Source: Cercozoa sp. M6MM (lineage: Eukaryota > Endomyxa: Ascetosporea). Taken from it: a DNA stretch of 64,000 nt. Shown piece by piece: positions 1 to 10,025 of the stretch (position 1 is the stretch's first letter; every line of letters starts with the position of its first letter). The translations under genes and the position numbers were made by a program. Below the pieces are notes generated by a model. It did no database searches. It worked only from the letters and a program-made list of their open reading frames with translations, and was not told where the DNA came from. The DNA lies in the NCBI GenBank assembly GCA_040357565.1, contig JBDODJ010000012.1; one strand, 5' to 3'.

Positions 1-7
1 TTGACAG

Positions 8-1128
8 GCCATGGCCGGCCAGTCTCTGCATGGCATTCGGTCGTGCCTCAACGTGCGCTGGGCCTACGACGACCCGAACCCGCGCGCGCGTGAGCAAGAG
101 GGTGCTTTCTCTTTGTTGTTTGGACTCTGCTCTGTGTACATCATTGTTTTCCTCGTAGAGCAACGCAAGCGTTCGCTCGTGGCACAGGTGCCCTTTTTCT
201 GCTTTGTCCTTTCAATCCCGACTGTGTGCATTACAGTGTCTTGTTGTTGTTGTCCCTGCCGGTAGGCACTTGCGCTTAAGGCGGCCCGCGACGGCGTCAA
301 GCTCGACGCAGAGGCACGTCGAGCCGCCAAGAAACTCATCGGGTACACCCTCTCCTCCTCATGTGCTTGTGTGTCTGACGTGTGGCACGACAGACCGGCT
401 CTGCACACGATCGAGCGCAAGTTGATGGAGCAGCGCGAGGATGTTATGGCTCTCTCACAGGTATAGCCAGCTCCATGTGTTCTGTGGTCAGAGTAGTACA
501 CATTCATGTGAGATGCTGCTGTTGTATCCGAGCAGACGCAGTTGACACAGACGGCGGCGTTGGTGTCGTTGCCGCCTTCGTTGGCTGTGGTACGCATGTA
601 TTCCCACCCAACATGTTTGTCTGTTTGAGTATGATGTGCCCTCCCTGACTGTGCAGCAGCAGCAGCAGCAGCAGCAACTGGCGATCGCTGCGGCACCTCC
701 TGGATTGGTATCCATGTTCAAGAGATTACCCTCTATCCGTGCATGTAAGTGTGTATTTGTGTGCTGCAGTCAATGCCACCCGGCCTTAAGCGTCGCCTGC
801 CCGAGCCAGAGCAGGTGCAGATGAACACGGCCAAGATCGCCGAGTTCTCCGCTCCCGCTGGTACACTGGCCCGTGCTTTGTTCTGTGCTTTGTTCTACTC
901 CCGTACTTGCGTATCGACAGGGGAGGAGCACGAGCAACAGCCTGTCCCCGAACAGAGCACGAGCGTTGCGGAGGAGGACGAGGTGCCTCCTCCCTGCCTG
1001 TTTGTGATATCCCGTGTCCTTTTGGATTTGGCCCGATACCGTTCTTATCCATGTGTAGGAATCGCAAGAACCCGCCAGGAAAAAGGCGCGCATCGCCGTG
1101 CCACTCGTGAAGAAGCACGCCGCGTAGA
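8..1128 (+). CDS. CWC2-like pre-mRNA splicing factor, C-terminal part
   Basis: The window opens on an intron end (CAG at 5-7), so the N-terminus is missing. The first exon encodes the end of an RRM followed by NVRWAYDDPNPRA, the RRM exit motif of the NineTeen-complex protein Cwc2/Cwf2, which contacts U6 snRNA in the spliceosome. Later exons encode an Ala/Lys/Arg helix, a segment with KLMEQREDVMALSQ, a Gln run from (CAG)n near 655-677, then PPGLKRRLPEPEQ, an acidic stretch and a basic C-terminus ending KKHAA before TAG at 1126. The first intron joins in frame only if a GC donor near position 86 is used or there is a one-base error; the GT at 90 leaves the wrong phase. The family call rests mainly on the RRM-exit motif. 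Confidence 0.6.
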
Positions 1129-1580
1129 CGCACACAGAGCAAAACGAGAGTGTGCCACGATTAACCCGATCGTATAGTAGCTGAATAGAGTGTCTCAAAC
1201 TTTGCGTTGTCCGCCACCCGACGGCACCCGATTGACCAACGGAGCCGCGCTCCTGCAGCTATTCAAATCACGTGCGCCGAGTTCGGAGCCGACGCGACCG
1301 CTGTTCCTACCGTGCTTCGCTTTGCTAACGTATACGTAGTAAACCGTACGTATATACGTACTAGTACGAGTAGGTTCTGTGAGTACTAGTAGATTCGGAT
1401 AACGTTCGGTAAACTAAATTATATTTACGCTCTACGCTAAGTAAAATTAGTATTCGGCTCGCGCCATCCGATCGGGAAAACTACTTGCCGGCCTGCACAC
1501 GAGCCACAGCGAGCTGCAGCCACTGCTGCGATTCCGGCGACTGCGCCGATGGAACACCAACACATTATGAGAGACTCAAT
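1129..1580. other. intergenic, tail-to-tail
   Basis: This lies between the stop codons of the CWC2-like gene (+) and the importin gene (-). It holds short palindromic AT-rich stretches around 1325-1390 (ACGTATATACGT-like) and is AT-richer than its neighbours near 1400-1460. No supported gene was seen; it presumably carries both 3' UTRs. Confidence 0.5.
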
Positions 1581-1945
1581 TTACACGAGGCAGCAAGAAT
1601 ATGGTACGAGGGACTGAGCGGCTTGTTGGACGGCAGCTTCATTCTGCAGCAGCGACTTGAGCATCTCGCGAATCTGCGCATTCAGGTATGCCGAGTGACC
1701 ATACACAGATACACAAACACATGCAGGGGGAGCATAGACGGAGTGATACAGCGCCGACGTGGTCCGCGAACACGTGCTCACTGAGTGGCAGTTCTCCCTG
1801 CTCGAGCTGCGCCGCCGGACTACTGTGCATGATGCCAAAGCCAAGCACGGCCAGCCACTGCGGCAGCAACGACGCCTCGTGCAGCGGCAGGACCCTACAA
1901 GGCAAGGGTCGTGTGCGTGTGTGTGTGTGTGTGTGNNNNNNNNNN

Positions 1946-1996
<51 letters not shown>

Positions 1997-3250
1997 TGTG
2001 TGTGTGTGCAACAGGGAACAGTACTGCTGCTGTGCCAGTTCGACGAGAGCGCTGAAACACTCGCGATTGTCCAGAGCACTCTCGGCCGGCAGCGAGGCAA
2101 AGAAAGGTTGCAACTACAATACACGGACATTACACACATACCCAGGGAACGGGGTAAGCTGCAAGGAGACAACACTACCAGACTCGACACGTTCGGCTTG
2201 GATCGGTGCTTCTTGAGCATCTGCTCACACAGGGGGTACAAGGAAGTACAAGGGAGTATAAGGAGTGTCTGGGGTATGACTTACCGTGGCAGCGGCAGCG
2301 AGAGCGGCATCGTGCGCCTCCTGTTCGAATGCCTCCGTCTCCAACGACACCGAGAGCTCCGTTCCGACCACGCGCACCAGATCTGACCGTACGGGCTAGT
2401 GTGCGAAATAAAGGCACAAAGGGGTAGGGTAGGTACCATTGATAGGCAGCAGCTTGGCCGGCACCACACCTATCGAACACACGTCAGATACAAACTAACC
2501 GGAAGTGGGGGGAGGGGAGGGGTAAGGGGTAAGGAGTACCCGACACGGCCTGCACGTAGCACTGCGCAGCACGGCGCAGTTCCGAGTGAGCGCCTAAGGT
2601 AAGGGGCAGGGAAGTAAGGGGCAAGAAGGTAGGGGTAAGGGGTAAGGGGATAGGGGTAAGGGTAAGTGCCAGTACCCGGACCAGCAACGTTCAGCAGCGG
2701 TGATACGAGCTTCCGCGTGCCCTTGACAATGTCCTGCACGCACACATGTAGGGGTAAAAGGGGAAAGATGGTAAGGGTAAGGGGCAAAGGGGAGCGAAGC
2801 ACCTTCTTGGCCGCAGGCGAAACCGCAGGCGACAGCAGCGGGTCGACGAACAAGAAGACACCCTGCGCGACGGCGTACGGGTCCTCGCGGAAGATGCTGT
2901 CCGCGTGGACACACCGAGTCAGTCCGTTAGGGCCAAGTCACTCAGATATCAATAGAGGTACCTGTCAGCCTTTTTGATTAGCATTTCGGCCAGCGGCACC
3001 AGTTTGCGCTGCCACGTCTTGAGCCACCGGTCGCCCACCTGGATTCCGGGGGAGGGGGGAGGGTAAAGGGGGCAAGGGAGATACAACAGGCAGTACCAGA
3101 CTGAACACAGTGTCGGACAACTGCACCGCCGTCGCCAGCACGGGGTTCTCCTGTATCGTGGCGGCGGGGGGGGGGGGGAAAGGGGTGGGGGGGAAAAGGG
3201 GATAAAGGGGGGGGGTAGAGAGAGAGAGCGAGAGAGCGAGAGAGCGAGAG

Positions 3251-3303
<53 letters not shown>

Positions 3304-5649
3304 CGCGCTCGTAGAACTCGTCAAGCTGCAGGTCCTCCTCCTGCAACACGTGAGGGAAGTAAAGGAGGATAAAGTATAGGCACGGCTAGGTACCTCATAC
3401 GAGGTCTGTCCCTGACGCGTCTTGGCGAGCACCTTGAGCACCTCGTTTCGCATGTACAAGGCACTAAAACAGAGGGATGGGGGTAAAGGGTAAAGGGTAA
3501 AGGGAGTAGAAGGGGGTAAGCAGCAATTACCTGTCGATGGCCTCGTTGATCGTTTCGCCCACTTGCATCAGAACGCTCGAAGTCAGACCGGCCTGGGGTA
3601 AAGGTGATGGGGTAAGGTGGGGCGGGGTGGGCAAAACAAGTACCGGGTAGTAGCGCAGCAGGTCGCCAATGTTGCTCAACAAAGCGACGGTCACGTCGGC
3701 GTTTTGTTCCGACTGCAGGGGGAGGGGGTAAAGCAGACACGCTTGCTCATACAGACAGTGCCAGGCAGTAGCAGTACCTGGATACGCGACTTGAGCACGT
3801 TAAGGATCTTGACAAAGTTCTCCTTGAGCACCTGTTCAAACCGAAGACTCCCTTCACTCAGACCCCCATAACACAGCGGTGTTTTAATTAAGGGGCTAGC
3901 AAAACGGACCTTGTCGGGCGCCTGTGCTACGACGAGACAGTTGAACAACTCCGGCAGCACCTTGATCGAGCCCGTGCGGATCTAACATCAAGAGGGGGGA
4001 AGAGGAGGGGGTGAGAGGGCGAAAAGGAAGGGGAAGGGGTAGAGGCAACGTACATCGGCAGAGGAGACGTATTCAACGAGCGGAAGACACGAGGCCAGCA
4101 GCGGCGGCACCAGCGGCGCCATGGCCTGCTGCAGCGCCGTGTTCATCGCCATCTCCAACACCAGTCCTACTGCGTAGTTCTTGGCCTGCTCATGGCGTAG
4201 GGGTCGGGATAGGGTAGGAGTAAGGTTAGGCAGGGAAGGGATAAGGGAAGCACCTGCAGCAGCGAGTTGTTGAGCACGAGGCGACGCATGCCAACGCCCG
4301 GAATCTCCTGCTCGGCCACCAGGTAGCCTGGGGATAAAGGGAGGTAAGAGGCAGAGGGAAATAAGATGGTGGGTTAAAACACCATTGGCAGCATTGACGT
4401 GCTCCGGTACAGGCTCGTGCATCTCCAGCAACTGCGAGGCGTCCACCTATCAGGGTTTAAGGGGTAACGGGGGAGGGGCGAGGGTGTCACAGGATACCTG
4501 CATGGTGTCATTGAGCGCATTCATGACCTGCGGGAGGAAGGGCACAAAGTCGGCACCGAGCACCGTGGCCACGTGGCCTAGCAGTTGCTACGGGGGGGGG
4601 GGGGGGGGCCACGGCGAAAACCCGGGGGGGGGGGTAAGAACCTGTGCGTTGGGAATGTGCGCCACTTGGACCAGTTTCGGCAGCATCTGCAGCGCGTGCG
4701 GACGGAACAGCTCCGGCACACTCTAGGAGAAGGAGTAGGGGATAAGGGTGTCAAGGGAGAGGCTACGGACAAATTGAAATCCTACCTGACCAATGTAGCC
4801 AACGGCAAACATGGCCTGGTCACGCACACCGTCCTGCACGGGGGGGGGGGTAAAGGGACGAAAGGGGATACAACAGCGCCCACCTGCTCGGGATTGCCGG
4901 TCTCGTCGGCCATGGCGAGTTGCAGCAGCGTGGGTCCCGCCCTGCAAGGGGGAAAAGATGGGGTAAAGGGACAGAGGGGGTACAGGGGGCAGGCTACTGC
5001 TGGTAGAAGGCGCGCATGATAGCGTGCGCCTGCTGCGCAAAGGCGTAGAACGGGTGCGTCTCATCCTCGTCGACCTCCTCGACGATCTTGCTCGTCGACT
5101 GCGCGATCGTCGCCGTGCAGCCCAGTGCTGTACGCATGCCAAGTGACACACACTCACAGACACCGACACACGTGTCCCCAGTGGCACCCACTCACCCGAT
5201 CACTCACAAGGTACCAGTGCGGCGTGCCAGCAGGTTGTACTCCGGCTTGCCGTTCTACCGGGGGGTAAGGGGTAAGAGGGTAAGGGGTAAGGGTAAGGGT
5301 TGGGAAGGGCGTAAAGACAAGGATACGTCGCGCTGCATGTGCTGCAGGAAGCAGCCGAGCAGGTCAGAGAAGTGGCGCACCACCTTGGTCTGACATACAC
5401 AGGGGAGATACATACAGACAGGTCCATGTGACAAGGAAACAAGTCCATATGGACGGACAGTGTGTACCGCCGAGACACGGTCCAGTGTGATGCAGACGAG
5501 CGTGTCGATCATGGCGTGCACGCGGAAGTGGCGCGTCGAGTCCTGCATCAGCGGCAGACATCTCTCCAGGAAGGCGTCCACCTCGTCCTCGCCCAGCAGC
5601 GCCTCGTCGCACTGCACACGACAGTACTGTTACCCCACCCTTGCCCCGT

Positions 5650-5698
<49 letters not shown>

Positions 5699-7030
5699 NN
5701 NNNNNNNNACACACACACACACACACACAGACACACTCCTCCCTATCCCCTCCAGCCAGAGAGAATACTTGTGTGTACCTCGAGCAGCCACGACCGCATC
5801 TCGTTGGCCTGCGCACACACATTAGCACGGTGGATACCCTCCCTCGTACCCCTCCAAGGACAGATCACCTGCGCATTGCCGATCGCCGAGGCGACGCGAC
5901 TGATCACGGCGCCCTATATTAAAGGGTACATGTACACACAGGCGGGGGGGGGGATATAAGTTGCTACCAGCACAGCGAGAGCGCCCTGACGACGCTTCCA
6001 GTCAGCACTCTGCAGCTCTGAGTTGCACGGGGGGGGGGGGGGTAAGTCAGGAGGGTAGACGGGATGCATGCGAAGTACCCTGCTGCACACGCGGCAGCAG
6101 CACGGCCACCAGGCGTTCCTACAGGATGTGCAAGCATCAGTCTCAGACAGAGAGAGGTAGGAAAGGGACACAGGTGCGCTACCTCCGACAGAATGTCCGG
6201 CAGCTGGTTCGCGGCCTGGATGGCAAAGGCGATGCCGTCCTGCTCCGCATCGTTTTCGATGTCGTCAAACGTCAGCGTGTCGTCCTTCACAACAACATAC
6301 ACACACATGCATACAAGGGAGTACGGGGCAAGGGATGACAGGGATAGAGATGTCAGGGATGGACAACAGGGGTACGTAGACAGCAGCGAACTCAAACACT
6401 AGCAGTGCCAGCGGGTCCTACACACATAAAGTGAACAAGCGTGTTTGCGTACACCTGACGACATTAAAAACCAACCGTCAGAGGCAACGCACGTGCCAGC
6501 TTGCGTTGCACACTCAGCAGTGTCAGGATGCTCTGTGCATACATACTCACATACATACACTCACCAAAACACAGAAGGGGGAGGGGGTAAACCTGATACG
6601 CACGTTGACGCGTGTCGCTTTCGATGTCCTGACGCTCCACCACCGACAGCACGGCACGCACGGCCTGTTCACGCGGATAGGTAAAGATACGACCCTCCGT
6701 ACAGACAGAGCACAACGACGCCTACCTGCTCGAGGTTGTTGGCGTTGCCAAAGACATCGGGCGCCGCATCGAACAGTTCGTTCAGTTCCGAGCACACCTG
6801 CACACGTGCACACCGACAGGGAGAAGGTAGGGTAGGGGGAAACAGAGGGGAGGGACCAATACCTGCGCGGCAAAGTCCTCATCCTTGGCGTCCACCAGGG
6901 CCTGTGAGAGCGGGTAGGGTGGCAAGGGACAAGGGGCAGGACAAGGGCAAGAGAATGTTGCTACCTGCAGCGACGCCGCGATTAGCGGATGCAGCACCAC
7001 AAGATCCGGCTGCACACAAACACACATATA

Positions 7031-7093
<63 letters not shown>

Positions 7094-8210
7094 CACAACA
7101 CATACATACATCGAGAGACACAAAGTCACCTTGGCGTGCAGAGCGACGCGTGAGCACGAAATCGCTGCCACACGGCACGTCTGTGTCACACGGGAGATAA
7201 TAGGGGTAACATAGATTACAACAGGGGGGGGGGAGACACACAGGGCTCGCGTTGGCCGACGAGATCACACGGCCGCAGAACTGCGACAAAAAGTTCGCCA
7301 AACCTGCGTCCTCCAGTGCCTGTATTCCGGGGAGGTAAAGCAAACAAGAGGGATGAAGAGTAGGGGAGTAAAGAGGAGGGTAAGAGAAGCAGGCACCGCC
7401 GGCGAGTACTCGCAGACGTAGCGCAGCAGAATGAGAGCGGCCTCCTGTCGTGCCACGTCGGCGTCCGTCACCTGCGCAAATGGAATCAACGGAACGCAAT
7501 GGGGGAGGCAAAAAGGTCTACCTGAGACATGGCTTGGACGGCCTGGGCCACGTCGTTCCACTGGCGTTTCTCCTGCACGACCTCGCGGCCGTAGATGGCG
7601 GCGACGCACTGCGCCACGGCACGCACCACTGCGTGCTCCTGCTCGTTGCCGAGACACGACAGCAGCGCCTGCTGCACCTTGCCGCGCACCTGATTCACAC
7701 ACACACGCACGCCGTCTTCAATCGGCAAAAAGCATGCGCACTCACGCAAAGAACAAGCGTGCACCTCCTGCGGCGCCTCTGTCCACGTGGTGTCCTTCAT
7801 CGAGATGGCGCACAGCTGCATACCAGACAAGGGTGTGACTTCAAGCAGCAGCAGCAGCAGCAGTAGCAGCAGTGTCCTTGTGCTCTACCTGACGCAGCAG
7901 AATGGCGGCAAACTGACGCAGATGCGGTTCCGGGTGGCCGGCTAGCACCTCAGCGAGCGACGACAGGTACGCATTGCCGTCACTCTGTGCAACCAACAGA
8001 CACGCACTCACTCACACATACACAATACACGAACGACTTTCACAGTACCTGGCGGAGCTGCAGAAGCTGCTGCGTCGCCTGATGACGAACTGAATCGTCA
8101 CCGGTCTGCGACGCCGCTGCCGACAGCACGTCCAGGAAACTGCAGCAACAACACCCCACGCCTGCAAAACAAAAAAGCGCCCACTAGAAATGGTAAACTC
8201 ACTTAGACAT
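1581..8210 (-). CDS. importin-beta family karyopherin (IPO4/IPO5, Kap123/Kap121 type)
   Basis: This is a HEAT-repeat nuclear import receptor split into more than 25 short exons. The start is ATGTCTAA (8203-8210), a tiny first exon followed by GTGAGT. It joins to FLDVLSAAASQTGDDSVRH, then QATQQLLQLRQ, and a second HEAT helix with LRQFAAILLRQ, the N-terminal importin-4/5 signature. Later exons read ALILLRYVCEYSP, GADFVPFLPQVMNALNDTM, DGVRDQAMFAVGYIGQ and FVKILNVLKSRIQ, all amphipathic HEAT helices. The last exon ends in a short Leu/Gln-rich tail before TAA at 1581. Introns are pyrimidine-rich on the sense strand and carry (GT)n or (GA)n microsatellites, two of them interrupted by 10-N gaps. I cannot separate IPO4 from IPO5 by eye. 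Confidence 0.8.
1916..2008. repeat. (GT)n microsatellite with 10-N gap
   Basis: Nearly pure GT dinucleotides, interrupted by N at 1936-1945, inside an intron of the importin gene. On the gene's sense strand it is (CA)n. Confidence 0.95.
2595..2790. repeat. intronic GGGGTAAG-rich tract
   Basis: Two importin introns contain many loose copies of GGGGTAAG / AAGGGGTAAGGGG on the + strand, that is CTTACCCC on the sense strand. The same motif recurs in almost every intron of this gene and in PRP17 and HADH introns. Confidence 0.7.
3155..3300. repeat. poly-G and (GA)n tract
   Basis: Runs of G (3162-3213) pass into a GAGAGAGC / (GA)n tract to 3300 in an importin intron. On the sense strand this is a long pyrimidine tract (C-runs and (TC)n). 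Confidence 0.9.
5653..5730. repeat. (GT)n joined to (AC)n across a 10-N gap
   Basis: Left of the gap (5699-5708) the + strand is (GT)n; right of it the same strand is (AC)n. The other 10-N gaps keep the same strand sense on both sides. It lies in an importin intron. Confidence 0.9.
7036..7107. repeat. (CA)n microsatellite
   Basis: CA dinucleotide run with a few AA and ACATA interruptions in an importin intron; it reads (GT)n on the sense strand. Confidence 0.9.
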
Positions 8211-8442
8211 CCTCACGCGCTTCGTGCCACAATACAAAGCGAGTGTTGCTTCGTGCGCACTACACGCCTGTCTGCTTACTGCAACCTGTCAGCTGTGGCT
8301 CTGCCCTTCTGCTTTGGGAATCCAAAGAGCCAGAGACGGGACAATATCGTACAGTTTTGTACTGGACCCGTACGGTAGCCAGCTTCGTAGCACTTAGCAC
8401 TACGCACGCCACAGGTGCTCTCCAGACCGGCTAGTGACGACG
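8211..8442. promoter_or_regulatory. head-to-head intergenic, probable bidirectional promoter
   Basis: 232 bp between the start codons of the importin gene (-) and the small membrane-protein gene (+). No clear TATA box was seen. The call rests only on the divergent arrangement. Confidence 0.4.
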
Positions 8443-9239
8443 ATGCAGCGTATCATTCAGAAAGCTCGCGCGGTGGCGCGACGCTCGTTCGCTGTGGCAG
8501 AGGGCGGCTTTGAGAAGTTCACGGCTGAGCAGCAGCAGTACCGAATGGGCTTCGTGCGTTTTCTACACCATCTGCATTCTATGTGCGCAAGCGCTACACT
8601 TGTTTCGGCAGCTTTTTGCAACATCACAAAATTTTCTCCTGCCATGTGTGTTTTGTTGTTGTTGTTGTAATACCATTCCTATGCTTGTTGCGCTGTCTCT
8701 AGGACTCGGTGCGCCTGTCGACGGGTGCCATCAAGCCGCAGAGCGTGATGAACACGCTGACGACGCAGCCAACACTGATGAACGTACTGCAGCATTTTCT
8801 CCACTAGCGCCAAACGAGCTAGCGCCAAACGAGTGCTTGTTGTGTGCACGACAGGAATTCGCTGCGCTGATGCGACGCACGGTGTTTGCTTCGACGGGCA
8901 CGTCGCTTTTCTTCTACCTCGGTCTGGCGGCTTCGGGCCACTACATCGTCAACCAGTTCTGCGACTACGTGTGGGAGGCCAACAACCACTACGTACACTC
9001 ATTCATATCACATGCCTGGTGTTTGTTCTTGTGGTTTTGCTTTTTAATTTCCTCTCGCGAGAGTAGAAGACGCCCGAGTACACGATTTCCTCGTTCCCCG
9101 AGATCATTGAGGACATGGTACCTTTCTCCTTGCTCTTTTGTTGCGTGTGTTGGTGTGGGCTATCGCCATTTTTGTCCTGCAGATGGAGGACGAAGAGGAG
9201 GAGGATGATGAGGATGATGAGGAGGAGGAGGAGGACTAA
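8443..9239 (+). CDS. small single-pass membrane protein with acidic tail
   Basis: Five exons give a protein of about 145 residues that I do not recognise. It starts MQRIIQKARAVARRSFAVAE, basic and lacking acidic residues up to the final Glu, as in a mitochondrial presequence. A central hydrophobic stretch (STGTSLFFYLGLAASGHYIV) could be one membrane span. The C-terminus is almost all Asp/Glu, from MEDEEEEDDEDD to the TAA at 9237. Introns start GTGCGT, GTACTG, GTACAC and GTACCT. The in-frame codon at 8434 is GTG, so I chose the ATG at 8443. The function is unknown; a mitochondrial inner-membrane subunit is only a guess from the N-terminus. Confidence 0.7.
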
Positions 9240-9409
9240 GCGAAGCGTCTGCCCCGGCTGTTCAGTGCGCTCTCCAGTCCATCGCCGTGCGTGGCAGCAC
9301 TCAGAGTCGGAGTCGACCAGTTTCTCTCACTGCAACATCCACGCGCGCCCTCTAGCGTTTAGTACATTCCATTTCTGATTCGATTAGACCCCGGGGCCTA
9401 ACCTAGTCA

Positions 9410-9915
9410 GTCAGTTGTTACTGACGGTTGTCAGTGAAAAGAACTAAATAAAAGAAGTAAGTCGTCAATTAGACGAAGCGAGGGAATCAATGATTCAGTT
9501 AGTAGAAGCGAAGTGAAGAATTACCCCAACTGGGTTCTTACGCCAAACTAGACGGAGTTGTAGACGGAATCTTCCGTCACGGGGAAAATCGTGACAAGAT
9601 TTAACAAGAAAACCCCTTCTCTCTACAGCAGCCAATGCTTACTTGTAGAGGTGGATATCAGTACAAACTGCAGAGCAACTGACCAGCTGATGCCAAGTAG
9701 ATGAGGTTTTCTCTTTGCCAACTGGCAGGCTCAATCTACAGGACAGGCTTTCAGACAGGTCCAGTCACAGCTCTATGGGCAGTAGTACCGTAGGGCCACA
9801 AACTCTTAACTCTTCTTTTCTCTCTCTTTTCTTCAATGATGGGAGACCAACTGGTCTGTCTGGGTTTATCCGCGCGGAGACTGCATAATCTGAGTCAGTC
9901 TGTAACACAGTAGTA
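9410..9915 (+). repeat. dispersed noncoding repeat, copy 1
   Basis: The core 9457-9645 matches, in reverse orientation, 54698-54876, with shared blocks such as GTAAGTCGTCAATTAGACGA and GAAGCGAAGTGAAGAATTAC. A second shared block (AGACCAACTGG, then AATCTGAGTCAGTCTGTAAC) lies at 9844-9907 and matches the other copy near 54630-54683. Copy 1 carries roughly 190 bp between the two blocks that copy 2 lacks. No coding capacity was seen. Confidence 0.75.
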
Positions 9916-10025
9916 GCTTGAGGGCGGGACATCGTAATACTGGCTACTAAAATTGAACGAAACTGGCTGAGCTTGTGAGTGTGCATGTGTCCTGTCACGG
10001 TCACGAAAGCTTCAGTTCGCTTGAA

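Noticed and set aside
1900-2010. Cys-Val and His-Thr repeat proteins (also at 5650, 7030, 16270, 17300, 19560, 20520, 35720, 62890)
   Set aside because: These are translations of GT/CA microsatellites inside introns of known genes.
2595-2790. Interstitial telomere array
   Set aside because: The GGGGTAAG words are irregular in spacing and recur in many introns; there is no regular telomeric period.
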